Below are positions 52,132 to 61,186 of a DNA stretch of 64,000 nucleotides, one piece after another. Position numbers and translations under genes: made by a program. The DNA is taken from positions 385,001-449,000 of the forward strand of contig JADJXE010000001.1 in NCBI GenBank assembly GCA_016716005.1, written 5' to 3'. The notes under the pieces were generated by a model. It was not told the DNA's origin and did no database searches. It saw nothing but the letters and a program-made list of their open reading frames with translations. Origin of the DNA: Acidimicrobiales bacterium (lineage in GTDB: Bacteria > Actinomycetota > Acidimicrobiia > Acidimicrobiales > JADJXE01). Each line of letters starts with the position of its first letter. The first letter of the stretch is position 1.

Positions 52132-54725
52132 CGCGAGCCGACGCCGGCTGCGGCGCGAGCCTGGTCGAGGGCCTCGGCGAGCCTCGCCGGGTCCTTGCCG
52201 CCGGCGACGGCCAGATCGGGCTGCTTGCCTCCCCCACCCTGCACCGTGCGGGCGGCCTCGGCGATCAGATCGGCGGCATGGAGCCCGCTCGCGGGCGCCA
52301 CCGCCGAGACGAGGGCGGCCCCGCCACCCTCGGGCTCCCCGCCCAGCACCACGGCGCGCACGCCGGCGTGGTCGCGCACCGCCAGCGCCAGGTCGCGCAG
52401 CTCGTCGCGCGCCGTGCCGTCGACCCGGGCCACGACCACCCCGTCGACGGCGGTGCCGGCCAGCTCGGCCGCCCTCGCGCCGGTCTGGGCCCGGCGCAGG
52501 GCCTTCAGCTCGTCGCGCAGGGCGCGCACCTCCTCGAGCCGGCGCTCGACGCCCTCGACCAGCTGCTCGGGCGGCACGCCGAGGAGCTGGCCGGCGCGGG
52601 CCGCCCGATCCTCGGCGGCGCGGAGCCGCTCGACCGTGGCGAAGCCGGTCACGGCCTCGATCCGCCGCAGGTTCGACCCGATGGACCCTTCGTGCACCAC
52701 CCGCACCGGCCCGATGTCGCCCAGGGCGTGCACGTGGGTGCCGCCGCAGAGCTCGACCGAGTGCGGGCCCGCCTCGAGCACCCGGACCGTTTCCCCGTAC
52801 TTCTCGCCGAAGAACGCGATGGCGCCCAGGTCGGCGGCGTGCTCACGGGTGGTCTCGAAGGCGCGCACCGGGCGGTTGGCCAGCACCTCGGCGTTGACCA
52901 GGTCCTCGATGCGGGCCAGCTCGTCGGGCGTGACCGCCTCGTAGTGGCTGAAGTCGAAGCGGAGCCGGTCGGGGGCCACCAGCGAGCCCGCCTGCTTGAC
53001 GTGGTCGCCGAGCACCTCGCGCAGGGCCCAGTGGAGCAGGTGCGTGCCCGTGTGGTTGCGCCTGATGGCGTCGCGCCGGGCGGCATCCACGGCGGCGACC
53101 GCCTCCTGCCCCGGCCCGACCTCGCCCTCGACCACCCGGCCGAGGTGCTGGTGCAGGCCGGGTAGGGCGGCGCGCGTGTCGAGCACCTCCACGGTGCCCG
53201 TCGGCGTCGTGATGGTCCCGGTGTCGCCCACCTGCCCGCCGCCCTCGGCGTAGAAGGGCGTGCGGTCGAGGAACACCTCGACCAGGCCGCCCTCCCCGGC
53301 GTCGGGCGCCTCGAGCACGGCCAGCACCCGCGCCGGCGACGTCACCTCGGTGTAGCCCGTGAACTCGGTGGTGCCGAACTGCTCGACCAGCTCACGGTAG
53401 GCGTCGGCCCGCGCCGCGTCGCCCGCGCCGCCCTTGCGGGCATCCTTGGCCCGCCGGCGCTGCTCGGCCATGGCCCGCTCGAAGCCGGCCATGTCGACCG
53501 CGACGCCGCGCTCCTCGGCGATCTCCTGCGTCACCTCCACCGGGAAGCCGAACGTGTCGTGCAGCCGGAAGGCCAGCTCGCCCTCGATCACCGAACCGCC
53601 GGTGCGCCCCGCGAGCTGGTCGTCGAGGATCGCCAGACCGGAGCGCAGCGAGTGACGGAAGCGCTCCTCCTCCCGACCCACCACGCCGGCGATGAAGTCG
53701 TGGTTCTTGACGAGCTCGGGGTAGGCGTCGCCCATCACGTCGACCGTGGCCGTGACCAGGGCCGGCGTGACCGGCCTCTCGGTGCCGAGCAGGTACGCGT
53801 GCCGCACCGCACGGCGGATGATGCGCCGCAGCACGTAGCCGCGATCCTCGTTCGACGGGAACACGCCGTCGTTGACCAGGAAGGTCATGGCCCGACCGTG
53901 GTCGGCGAGGATCCGCAGCGTGACGTCGGTCCGCTCGTGCCGGCCGTAGCGCTCGGCGGTGACGCCCTCGGCCGCGGCGATGATCGGCCGCAGGACGTCG
54001 GTCTCGAACACCGACGCGTGGCCCTGCAGGATCGGGACGATGCGCTCGAGCCCGGCACCGGTGTCGATGTTCTTGCGCGGCAGGTCCGAGAGGCTCCCGT
54101 CCGCGAGCCGGTTGAACTGCATGAACACCAGGTTCCAGATCTCCACGAAGCGCTCCGGCCCGCCGGCCGCCGGCCCGCCGGCCTCGCCCCACTCGGCGCC
54201 CTTGTCGACGTAGATCTCCGAGCACGGCCCGCAGGGACCGGCGCCGCCCTTGGCCATCTCCCACCAGTTGTCGTCGCCCAGCCGCTGGATCCGGTCGGGT
54301 CGCACGCCCACCGCGTCGCGCCAGATGTCGGCGGCCTCGTCGTCGTCGGTGAAGCACGTGACCCACAGCCGGTCGGGGTCGAGGCCGAACACCTCGGTCA
54401 CGACCTCCCACGCGAAGGGGATCGCCTCCTGCTTGAAGTAGTCGCCGAAGCTGAAGTTGCCGAGCATCTCGAAGAACGTGAGATGGCGGGTCGTCGTCCC
54501 GATGATGTCGATGTCGGGGGTGCGGAAGCTCTTCTGGACGCTGGTGGCCCGCGAGTACGGGGGGAGCTCCTCGCCGAGGAAGTACGGGATGAACTGCACC
54601 ATGCCGGCCACCGTGAACAGCGGCGCTGCGGGGTGGTGCGGGATCAACCCCGACGAGGGCACGTGGGTGTGGCCGCGCGCCACGAAGTAGTCGGTGAAGG
54701 CGCGGCGAAGCTGGTTCGCGTCCAT
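52128..54725 (-). CDS. alaS: Alanyl-tRNA synthetase
   Basis: 865 residues with all domains: class II core (1-250, GHTHVPSSGLIPHHPAAPLFTVAGM), tRNA-recognition helices, editing domain with zinc ligands RNHTGTHLLHWALREVLG and CGGTHVHALGDIG, and the C-Ala oligomerisation domain (LVSAVAPASGLHAADLIAEAARTVQGGGGGKQ-like end). The ATG at 54725 has a TAGGCT hexamer ending 9 bases upstream and no ribosome binding site. It heads the run alaS-ruvX-mltG-aroE. Confidence 0.97.
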   Translation of the reverse strand: MDANQLRRAFTDYFVARGHTHVPSSGLIPHHPAAPLFTVAGMVQFIPYFLGEELPPYSRATSVQKSFRTPDIDIIGTTTRHLTFFEMLGNFSFGDYFKQEAIPFAWEVVTEVFGLDPDRLWVTCFTDDDEAADIWRDAVGVRPDRIQRLGDDNWWEMAKGGAGPCGPCSEIYVDKGAEWGEAGGPAAGGPERFVEIWNLVFMQFNRLADGSLSDLPRKNIDTGAGLERIVPILQGHASVFETDVLRPIIAAAEGVTAERYGRHERTDVTLRILADHGRAMTFLVNDGVFPSNEDRGYVLRRIIRRAVRHAYLLGTERPVTPALVTATVDVMGDAYPELVKNHDFIAGVVGREEERFRHSLRSGLAILDDQLAGRTGGSVIEGELAFRLHDTFGFPVEVTQEIAEERGVAVDMAGFERAMAEQRRRAKDARKGGAGDAARADAYRELVEQFGTTEFTGYTEVTSPARVLAVLEAPDAGEGGLVEVFLDRTPFYAEGGGQVGDTGTITTPTGTVEVLDTRAALPGLHQHLGRVVEGEVGPGQEAVAAVDAARRDAIRRNHTGTHLLHWALREVLGDHVKQAGSLVAPDRLRFDFSHYEAVTPDELARIEDLVNAEVLANRPVRAFETTREHAADLGAIAFFGEKYGETVRVLEAGPHSVELCGGTHVHALGDIGPVRVVHEGSIGSNLRRIEAVTGFATVERLRAAEDRAARAGQLLGVPPEQLVEGVERRLEEVRALRDELKALRRAQTGARAAELAGTAVDGVVVARVDGTARDELRDLALAVRDHAGVRAVVLGGEPEGGGAALVSAVAPASGLHAADLIAEAARTVQGGGGKQPDLAVAGGKDPARLAEALDQARAAAGVGSR

Positions 54726-54734
54726 GACAGGCCC

Positions 54735-54740
54735 AGCCTA
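54735..54740 (-). promoter_or_regulatory. Candidate -10 hexamer of alaS
   Basis: TAGGCT, 9 bases before the alaS ATG, with no ribosome binding site between them. Confidence 0.4.
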
Positions 54741-54759
54741 CCGGCGGGCCGGAGGGGGC

Positions 54760-55047
54760 CTAGGGGGCGACGCGGGGCTCGGACCGCCGGGGCGGCACCG
54801 CAGCCTCCGTGCCCGGGGGCACCAGCCCGGCCCGCAGCTCTGCCTCGCGCTCGCGCATGGCCTGCCGGCCCTCGCGCACGGCGTCGACGAGGTCGGCCCC
54901 GAGCTCGCGCACGGTCTCCACCACGTCGCCGCCGATCCTCGCGGGCGTGTACCGCTCGGCGGTGCGCCGCACGGCGCGGTTCACCCAGTACGACGCTCCG
55001 ACCCCGACGCCGATCCCCGTGCCCAACCAGAAGGCGCGCCGGATCAT
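54760..55047 (-). CDS. Small protein of unknown function, membrane-associated
   Basis: 95 residues, not assigned to a family. It begins MIRRAFWLGTGIGVGVGASYWVNRAVRR, a short glycine-rich hydrophobic segment that could anchor it, then a charged helix (GGDVVETVRELGADLVDAVREGRQAMREREAELRAG) and a Pro/Arg-rich end. ATG at 55047 shares a base with the stop of the DUF948-like gene (TGATG), so the pair is made together, between rarA and alaS, an arrangement seen in other actinobacteria. Confidence 0.7.
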   Translation of the reverse strand: MIRRAFWLGTGIGVGVGASYWVNRAVRRTAERYTPARIGGDVVETVRELGADLVDAVREGRQAMREREAELRAGLVPPGTEAAVPPRRSEPRVAP

Positions 55048-55403
55048 CAGCGGGCCCGGCGCAGCCGCCGGGCGGCCCGCTGCGTGCCGGAGGCCAGGGC
55101 GACGGTCTTGATGACGGGCGTCGAGAGCGCGGCCTGGGCGATCCGGGACGTGGAGGAGACTGCGGCCGAGATCCCCTCGGCCGTCCCGAGCAGGCGGTCG
55201 ACGCGGTCGAGCCCGTCGCGGGCCTCCCCCACCGCCTGCTCGAGCTCGACGACCAGGCCGTCGGTGCGGGTCCGCACCTCGACGAGGGCGTCGCGCACCT
55301 CGCCGAGGGTCCGCACGGTGGCCGCGAGGACCACCGCCAGGGCGGCGACGGCCAGGGCGGCGAGCACCGTGACCACGATCGCGGCGACGTCGGCGGCGCT
55401 CAC
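55047..55403 (-). CDS. DUF948-like membrane protein
   Basis: 118 residues. One N-terminal membrane segment (about 6-30, VAAIVVTVLAALAVAALAVVLAATV) is followed by a coiled-coil (RTLGEVRDALVEVRTRTDGLVVELEQAVGEARDGLDRVDRLLG) and a basic C-terminus. This layout is typical of DUF948 proteins encoded next to alaS. GTG at 55403 overlaps the rarA stop. Function unknown; a structural or envelope-stress role is conceivable. Confidence 0.75.
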   Translation of the reverse strand: MSAADVAAIVVTVLAALAVAALAVVLAATVRTLGEVRDALVEVRTRTDGLVVELEQAVGEARDGLDRVDRLLGTAEGISAAVSSTSRIAQAALSTPVIKTVALASGTQRAARRLRRAR

Positions 55404-56707
55404 GGGTCGTCCGGGGCGACGGGGCGGGCGGCCATGCGGCGGGCGATCTCCTGTTCGTGGCCGTGTTCGGACGGCTCGTAGTACTGGTGCTCGTCCAGCT
55501 CGGGCGGCCGGTAGCGCTGGGCCACCCACCCCCGAGGGTCGTCGTGAGGATACTGGTACCCCTGCCCGTGGCCGAGCGATCTGGCGCCGCGGTAGTGCGC
55601 GTCGCGGAGGTGGGCCGGCACCTCGCCGCCCGCACCGTCGCGGACGTCGCGGCGGGCCCGGCCCAGGGCCACGGTGACCCGGTTCGACTTCGGGGCGGTG
55701 GCCAGGTGCACCACCGCGTGGGCCAGGTTGAGGGCGGCTTCCGGCAGCCCGACCCGCTCCACCGCGGTGGCCGCGGCGTCGGCGACGAGCAGGCCCTGCG
55801 GGTCGGCCATGCCGACGTCCTCGGAGGCCAGGATCACGAGCCGGCGGGCGATGAAGCGGGCGTCCTCCCCGGCCTCCAGCATCCGCGCCAGCCAGTAGAG
55901 CCCGGCGTCGACGTCGGAGCCGCGGATGCTCTTGATGAAGGCGCTCACCACGTCGTAGTGGTCGTCACGGCCGTACCGCAGGGCGCGGACGTCGAGCGCC
56001 GCCTCGGCGTCGGCGAGGGTGACGCACGGGGGCCACGTCCGGTCGGCGGCCAGGGCCACGGCCACCTCCAGGGCGGTGAGCACGTGCCTCCCGTCGCCTG
56101 CCGCCCGCTCGACCAGGTGGTCGACGGCCTCGGGGACGGCCTCGGCGCCCTCGGCCGACAGACCCCGTGCCACGAGGGTGCGGAGGGCCGCGGCGTCGAG
56201 CGGCTCGAGGCGGAACAGCGTCGAGCGCGACAGCAGCGGCGGGTTCACCTCGAAGAACGGGTTCTCGGTGGTGGCTCCGATGAGCACCAGGAGCCCCTCC
56301 TCGACCGAGGGGAGCAGGGCGTCCTGCTGGGCCTTGTTGAAGCGGTGGACCTCGTCGAGGAACAGGATCGTGCCGCGCCCCTGCTCGCCCAGGCGGACCC
56401 GGGCCCGCTCGGCCACCTCGCGCACGTCCTTCACCGAGGCGGCGACGGCCGACAGGGGCTCGAAGGCCTTGGCCGTGGTGTCGGCGATGAGCCGGGCGAG
56501 GGTGGTCTTGCCGGTGCCGGGCGGTCCCCACAGGATCACCGACGACAGACGGTCGGCGTCGATGAGGGTCCGCAGGGGCCTTCCCCGCCCCAGGAGGTGC
56601 TCCTGGCCCACGAGCTCGTCGAGCGAGTGGGGACGCAGCCGCGCCGCGAGGGGCGCCTGGCTCCGCAGCCGGTCCTCGGCGGCGGCCGCGAACAGGTCGT
56701 CGGCCAT
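55400..56707 (-). CDS. rarA: Replication-associated recombination protein A (AAA+ ATPase)
   Basis: 435 residues, RarA/MgsA/WRNIP1 family, related to clamp loaders and acting at stalled forks. Walker A ILWGPPGTGKTTLARLIAD, Walker B TILFLDEVHRFNKAQQDALL, sensor ATTENPFFEVNPPLLSR, and the family tail HYRGARSLGHGQGYQYPHD. ATG at 56707 with TACCCT 6 bases upstream suggests a leaderless start, in addition to read-through from aspS, whose stop is only 16 bases away. Confidence 0.95.
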   Translation of the reverse strand: MADDLFAAAAEDRLRSQAPLAARLRPHSLDELVGQEHLLGRGRPLRTLIDADRLSSVILWGPPGTGKTTLARLIADTTAKAFEPLSAVAASVKDVREVAERARVRLGEQGRGTILFLDEVHRFNKAQQDALLPSVEEGLLVLIGATTENPFFEVNPPLLSRSTLFRLEPLDAAALRTLVARGLSAEGAEAVPEAVDHLVERAAGDGRHVLTALEVAVALAADRTWPPCVTLADAEAALDVRALRYGRDDHYDVVSAFIKSIRGSDVDAGLYWLARMLEAGEDARFIARRLVILASEDVGMADPQGLLVADAAATAVERVGLPEAALNLAHAVVHLATAPKSNRVTVALGRARRDVRDGAGGEVPAHLRDAHYRGARSLGHGQGYQYPHDDPRGWVAQRYRPPELDEHQYYEPSEHGHEQEIARRMAARPVAPDDP

Positions 56708-56713
56708 CAGCGG

Positions 56714-56719
56714 AGGGTA
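56714..56719 (-). promoter_or_regulatory. Candidate -10 hexamer of rarA
   Basis: TACCCT, 6 bases before the rarA ATG in the 16-base gap after aspS; no ribosome binding site present. Confidence 0.35.
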
Positions 56720-56723
56720 CCGG

Positions 56724-58457
56724 TCAGCTGGTGGGCGGGAGCAGCCGCAGGCCGAGGTCGTCGAGCTGGCGGGCGTCGATGGGCGACGGGGCGCCCGTCA
56801 GCGGGTCGGTGCCCGACTGGCTCTTGGGGAAGGCGATGACCTCGCGGATGTTCTCCTCGCCCAGCAGCAACGCCACCAGGCGGTCGAGCCCGACGGCGAA
56901 CCCGGCGTGGGGCGGCGCCCCGTAGCGGAACGCGTCGAGCAGGAAGCCGAAGCGCTCGCGGGCGGCTTCGGGGGCGATCCCGAGCAGCGAGAAGACCTGC
57001 TGCTGGACGTCGGAGCGGTGGATCCGGACGCTCCCCGACCCCAGCTCCCATCCGTTGAGCACCAGGTCGTACGCCTGCGAGCGCACCGCGAGGAGGTCGG
57101 CGCCCTCCTCGGTGAGCAGGTGGAGGTCGTCGGGGTGCGGCATCGTGAACGGGTGGTGGGCCGGGATCGGCGAGCCGTCGTCTCCGATGCCCTCGAAGAG
57201 CGGGAAGTCGACCACCCAGAGGAACTGCAGCCCGCCCTCGTCGACGCGTGGGCGCCCCAGCTCGAGCCGCAGCTGGCCGAGCACGCGGCGCACCGTGGGC
57301 CGCTCGTCGGCGACCAGCAGCAGCAGATCGCCGGCCCGGGCCCCGAGCCGCTCGACCAGGCCGGACAGCTCGGCCTCGGAGAGGAACTTGGCCACCGGTG
57401 ACGCCAGCGCTCCCCCGTCCTCGACCCGCATCCACACCAGACCCTTGGCGCCGAGCCGCTTGGCCCGGTCGGTGAGGTCGTCGAGGCGGTTCCGGGTGAG
57501 GGCCGCGCCGCCCGCGACCGCGATGCCCTTCACGCACGGGGCCTTGAAGGCGTTGAAGCCGGTGTCGGCGAACAGCTCCGTGAGCTCGACGAGCTCCATC
57601 CCGAAGCGCACGTCGGGCTTGTCGGAGCCGAAGCGCTCCATGGCGTCGTGCCAGGTCATGCGGGGGATGGCCGCGAGGCGGCCGCCGGTGACCACCTCGG
57701 TGGCGGCGCCGACGGCGTGGCCCACGAACTCGAGCACGTCGTCGCGCTCGACGAAGCTGGCCTCGACGTCGAGCTGGGTGAACTCGAACTGGCGGTCGGC
57801 GCGCAGGTCCTCGTCGCGGAGGCACCTGGCGATCTGGTAGTAGCGGTCCATGCCGCCGACCATGCACAGCTGCTTGAACAGCTGGGGGCTCTGCGGCAGG
57901 GCGTAGAAGGAGCCCGGGCTGAGCCGCGACGGCACCACGAAGTCGCGGGCACCCTCGGGGGTGCTGGCGATGAGCAGCGGCGTCTCGATCTCGACGAAGC
58001 CCTGCTCGTCCATGGCCCGCCGGATGGCGGCGGTGATGCGCGAGCGCATCCGGAGCCGATGCTGCATCGAGTCGCGGCGCAGGTCGAGGTAGCGATGGCG
58101 GATCCGCAGGGTCTCGTCGACGTCGACCCGCTCGTCGAGCGGGAACGGCGGCGGTTCGGCCGCGGCGAGCACCTCGACCGAGCACTCGCCCACCTCGACC
58201 TCGCCGGTGGGGAGGTTGGGGTTCGCCGTGCCCTCGGGGCGCCGACGCACGGTGCCCTCGACACGCAGCACGTACTCGGAGCGCACGTCGACGCTGCCGT
58301 CGACCACGCACTGCACCAGGCCGGTGTGGTCGCGGAGGTCGACGAACGCGAGGTGCTCCCCGTGCTCGCGCCGCCGACCGACCCAGCCGCACAGCACCAC
58401 CCGGCGCCCGACGTCGGCCGCACCCAGCTCCCCGCAGTACGCGGTCCGCATCGTCAC
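56724..58457 (-). CDS. aspS: Aspartyl-tRNA synthetase
   Basis: 577 residues, bacterial type with an anticodon-binding OB domain (CGWVGRRREHGEHLAFVDLRDHTG), class II core and the inserted GAD domain (about 290-410). Motif 2 is YQIARCLRDEDLRADRQFEFTQLD; motif 3 GLDRLVALLLGEENIREVIAFPKSQSG. GTG at 58457 overlaps the hisS stop (GTGA); ATG at 58451 is an alternative two codons later. Whether it also charges tRNA-Asn cannot be decided here, since neither asnS nor gatCAB is in the window. Confidence 0.96.
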   Translation of the reverse strand: MTMRTAYCGELGAADVGRRVVLCGWVGRRREHGEHLAFVDLRDHTGLVQCVVDGSVDVRSEYVLRVEGTVRRRPEGTANPNLPTGEVEVGECSVEVLAAAEPPPFPLDERVDVDETLRIRHRYLDLRRDSMQHRLRMRSRITAAIRRAMDEQGFVEIETPLLIASTPEGARDFVVPSRLSPGSFYALPQSPQLFKQLCMVGGMDRYYQIARCLRDEDLRADRQFEFTQLDVEASFVERDDVLEFVGHAVGAATEVVTGGRLAAIPRMTWHDAMERFGSDKPDVRFGMELVELTELFADTGFNAFKAPCVKGIAVAGGAALTRNRLDDLTDRAKRLGAKGLVWMRVEDGGALASPVAKFLSEAELSGLVERLGARAGDLLLLVADERPTVRRVLGQLRLELGRPRVDEGGLQFLWVVDFPLFEGIGDDGSPIPAHHPFTMPHPDDLHLLTEEGADLLAVRSQAYDLVLNGWELGSGSVRIHRSDVQQQVFSLLGIAPEAARERFGFLLDAFRYGAPPHAGFAVGLDRLVALLLGEENIREVIAFPKSQSGTDPLTGAPSPIDARQLDDLGLRLLPPTS

Positions 58458-59707
58458 GACAGCAGCTCCTTCACCCGCTCGACCAGCCCGGCGCGCGGGA
58501 CCAGCTCCTGGTCGGTCCCGTTGCGCAGGTCGCGCACGGCGACGACGCCGGCGGCCAGCTCCTCGTCACCCACGATGACCGCCACCCGCGCGCCCGAGCG
58601 GTCGGCGGCCTTCATCTGCGACCGCATCGACCGGCCGTCGAAGGAGCGGTCGGACGCCACGCCGGCCGAGCGGAGCTCGTCGGCCAGCACCAGCGCCTCG
58701 CTGCGACCGGTCACGTCGATCACCCACACGTCGACGGCGGCGGCGGGCGCGCCGAACACGCCCTCGGCGTCGCAGGCGAGGAGGAGCCGCTCGATGCCCA
58801 TGCCGAAGCCCATGCCCGGCGTGGGGGGACCCCCCAGCTCCTCGACCAGGCCGTCGTAGCGGCCGCCGCCACCGACCGCGTTCTGGGCCGCGTCGAGCGC
58901 GTCGGCCGCCAGCTCGAAGGTGGTCCGGACGTAGTAGTCGAGGCCCCGTACCAGGCGGGGGGCGATCTCGACCGGGAGGCCGAGCGCGTCGAGGCCGGCC
59001 CGCAGGCGCGTGAAGTGCTGGGCGCAGGCGTCGCACAGGTGGTCGACCATCCGGGGCGCGGCCTCGATCACCAGCTGGTCGTCGGGCCGCTTGGAGTCGA
59101 GCACGCGCAGCGGGTTGACGGCGAGCGTGGCCCGGGCGTCCTCGGACAGCACGGCCTGACGCTCGTGGAGGTAGGCCCGGAGGGCCCCGAGGTAGGCCGG
59201 GCGGCACGCCGGGTCGCCCAGCGAGTTGACCAGCAGCCGCACCTGGCGCAGGCCGAGGTCGTCGAGGAGCCCCCATGCCAGGCCGATCACCTCGACGTCG
59301 AGGTCGGGGTCGGCGCTCCCGATGGCCTCCACGCCCACCTGGTGGTGCTGGCGGTAGCGGCCGGCCTGCGGCCGCTCGTAGCGGAAGCTGGGCGCCACGT
59401 ACCAGGCCTTGAACGGCGACGTCGGGCGGTGCTGCACGAAGGCCCGCACCACCGACGCCGTGCCCTCGGGGCGCAGTGCCAGATGGCGGTCGCCCTTGTC
59501 GCGGAAGTCGTACATCTCCTTGCGGACGATCTCGGTCGACTCGCCCACCCGCTCGAACACGCCGATGTCCTCGAACGTCGGCGACACCACCAGGCCGTAG
59601 CCGGCCCGCCCGACCCGCTCGGCGAAGCGCGCGACCAGCGCGGTCCAGCGAGCCGACTCGGGCGGCAGGACGTCGCGCGTGCCGACAGGGGCACGGAACT
59701 CGGGCAC
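58454..59707 (-). CDS. hisS: Histidyl-tRNA synthetase
   Basis: 417 residues. Class II motif 1 region, motif 2 FRYERPQAGRYRQHHQVGVEAIG, the histidine-specific LVRGLDYYVRTTFE and GGGGRYDGL, motif 3 GFGMGIERLLLA, and the C-terminal anticodon domain from VDVWVIDVTGRSEALVLAD. GTG at 59707 fits PEFRAPVGTRDVLPP as N-terminus; a TAGCCT hexamer ends 8 bases upstream and there is no ribosome binding site. It heads hisS-aspS-rarA. Confidence 0.96.
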   Translation of the reverse strand: MPEFRAPVGTRDVLPPESARWTALVARFAERVGRAGYGLVVSPTFEDIGVFERVGESTEIVRKEMYDFRDKGDRHLALRPEGTASVVRAFVQHRPTSPFKAWYVAPSFRYERPQAGRYRQHHQVGVEAIGSADPDLDVEVIGLAWGLLDDLGLRQVRLLVNSLGDPACRPAYLGALRAYLHERQAVLSEDARATLAVNPLRVLDSKRPDDQLVIEAAPRMVDHLCDACAQHFTRLRAGLDALGLPVEIAPRLVRGLDYYVRTTFELAADALDAAQNAVGGGGRYDGLVEELGGPPTPGMGFGMGIERLLLACDAEGVFGAPAAAVDVWVIDVTGRSEALVLADELRSAGVASDRSFDGRSMRSQMKAADRSGARVAVIVGDEELAAGVVAVRDLRNGTDQELVPRAGLVERVKELLS

Positions 59708-59715
59708 GGCGGGCA

Positions 59716-59721
59716 AGGCTA
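59716..59721 (-). promoter_or_regulatory. Candidate -10 hexamer of hisS
   Basis: TAGCCT, 8 bases before the hisS GTG; it overlaps the stop codon of the HNH gene (TAG). Confidence 0.45.
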
Positions 59722-60963
59722 CCCCCCGGCGGTGCGCCCCCCGCCGGGCGATGCCGCGGGCCGGGTGGTGCCGATGAGTCGGCCGTTGGGGTCTTTCCAG
59801 TCGAGGGTGTGGTTGGCGTTGCCGGTGAGGGTGAAGCCGTCGGCGTGGATGCGTTGGTGGTGGTGCCAGCACAGGCCGGCCAGGTTGTGGTCGGTGGTGG
59901 GGCCGCCGGCTTCCCAGAACACGAGGTGGTGGAGGTGGACGGCGGGCCGGTCGCAGCCGGGGACCCGGCAGGTGTGGTCGCGGTGGATGATGCGTCGGGC
60001 CAGCCAGGCGGGGATGTTGCGGCCGGCCCGGCCGATGCCCAGGACGTGGCCGGTGTGGGGGTCGTCGACGCTGACCTCGAGCTGGCAGTCGCACAGCAGC
60101 CCGCACAGCAGCTGGTGGGCCAGGGGGGTGAGGGCGTCGCCGGCCACGGCGGGGGTGTCGGCCTGGCCGGTGAGCTGGGTGGGGGTGGCGTGCACGACGA
60201 CCACGGCCCGGCGGGCGGTGACGGTGTCGGGTGGGGTCTGGGCGGCGCGGGCGCACAGGGCGTCGATCAGGCGGGCGCCCCAGTGGTCGACGGTGTCGGC
60301 GACGGTGTCGGCGGGGGCGGCGGCGGCCAGGGGTTCGAGCCAGGCTCGCAGCAGGGCGCCGTCGGCGGCGGGCAGCCGGCCGCGGACGAGGGTCTCGTGG
60401 TCGTGGTCGACCAGGCGGAGGTGGCGGCGCCGGCGGGCGGTGGCCACGTCGCGGGGGGTGGGGGGGTGCAGGCTGCGGGCCAGGGCGGCCAGCTCGTGGG
60501 CCGAGCGGCCGACGGCGTCGACGGCCCAGTGGGCGTCGGTGTCGGGGGTGACGAAGCGCACCAGGGCCACCAGCTGGTCGAACGACAGCAGCCCGGCCGC
60601 GAAGCCGGCGGCCAGGGCGGGCAGCCCTTGGAGGGCGGCGGCCACGTCGACCTGGTCGCGGGCCGACGCGCGGGTGCAGGTGGTGGCGGCCATGAGCCAG
60701 TCGACCGGGGTGGCGCAGCCGTCGAGGTGGTGGCCGTGGCGGCGGGCCAGCTCGGCCAGGGCGGCCAGCTTCTCGGCCCGGGCCGCGGCCTCGGCCGCGT
60801 CGAGCCGGCGGATGGCGTCGCCCAGCTCATCGAGGCTGCACGCCGCCCACCGGTCGTCACAAGGTTCGCCGGGCCGGTCTTCGCCGGGCCGGTCTCCGCC
60901 GGGCCGGTCTTCGCCGGGCCGGTCGTCGAGGCGGGGTGGTGCGTGTTCCGCGCCGATCGCCAT
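59719..60963 (-). CDS. DUF222/13E12-type HNH endonuclease protein
   Basis: 414 residues from ATG 60963, which has GGAGG 7 bases upstream. The long helical DUF222 region (SLDELGDAIRRLDAAEAAARAEKLAALAELARRHG to about residue 300) is followed by a C-terminal HNH nuclease: HTCRVPGCDRPAVHLHHLVFW, then DHNLAGLCWHHHQRIHADG, with zinc Cys pair and catalytic His-His/Asn/His. An N-terminal RPGED repeat is encoded by four 15-base units. It is under an SOS-box promoter. Such proteins (13E12 family in M. tuberculosis) are multicopy and of unclear role, perhaps selfish or DNA-repair linked. Probably an accessory gene. Confidence 0.88.
   Translation of the reverse strand: MAIGAEHAPPRLDDRPGEDRPGGDRPGEDRPGEPCDDRWAACSLDELGDAIRRLDAAEAAARAEKLAALAELARRHGHHLDGCATPVDWLMAATTCTRASARDQVDVAAALQGLPALAAGFAAGLLSFDQLVALVRFVTPDTDAHWAVDAVGRSAHELAALARSLHPPTPRDVATARRRRHLRLVDHDHETLVRGRLPAADGALLRAWLEPLAAAAPADTVADTVDHWGARLIDALCARAAQTPPDTVTARRAVVVVHATPTQLTGQADTPAVAGDALTPLAHQLLCGLLCDCQLEVSVDDPHTGHVLGIGRAGRNIPAWLARRIIHRDHTCRVPGCDRPAVHLHHLVFWEAGGPTTDHNLAGLCWHHHQRIHADGFTLTGNANHTLDWKDPNGRLIGTTRPAASPGGGRTAGG
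60866..60925. repeat. Four 15-base tandem repeats in the HNH gene
   Basis: TCGCCGGGCCGGTCT on the plus strand, four copies, the third and fourth each with one change. It encodes DRPGE/DRPGG units near the N-terminus of the HNH protein. Confidence 0.85.
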
Positions 60964-61033
60964 GGGGCACCTCCGGGGTGCGCGTGGCCGAACGAGAGGC
61001 CAGGGCGGACCTGGCGATCGGGGAAGCACATTC

Positions 61034-61039
61034 ATAGTA
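61034..61039 (-). promoter_or_regulatory. Candidate -10 hexamer of the HNH gene
   Basis: TACTAT, directly adjoining the SOS box and 70 bases before the ATG. Confidence 0.5.
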
Positions 61040-61055
61040 TCGAACACCTGTTCGA
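61040..61055 (-). promoter_or_regulatory. LexA (SOS) box upstream of the HNH gene
   Basis: TCGAACAGGTGTTCGA: a perfect match to the actinobacterial SOS-box pattern TCGAAC-N4-GTTCGA. It fills the spacer between the -10 TACTAT and the -35 position, so LexA binding would block the promoter. Confidence 0.8.
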
Positions 61056-61186
61056 CCGTCCACCCCCTTTCACCGTGACATCGGGCACAGCCCAGACGCT
61101 CGACCGGCTCAGCGGCGCGGTGGTGCGGGCCCGGCGCCCGTCCCCGCTCCGCGGGTCACCGTCGGAGCTCCCCCACGGCCCGGGCG

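Noticed and set aside
59719..61047. HNH protein starting at 61047 (MFDTMNV)
   Set aside because: That start lies inside the SOS box and upstream of the likely transcription start; ATG 60963 has a strong ribosome binding site.
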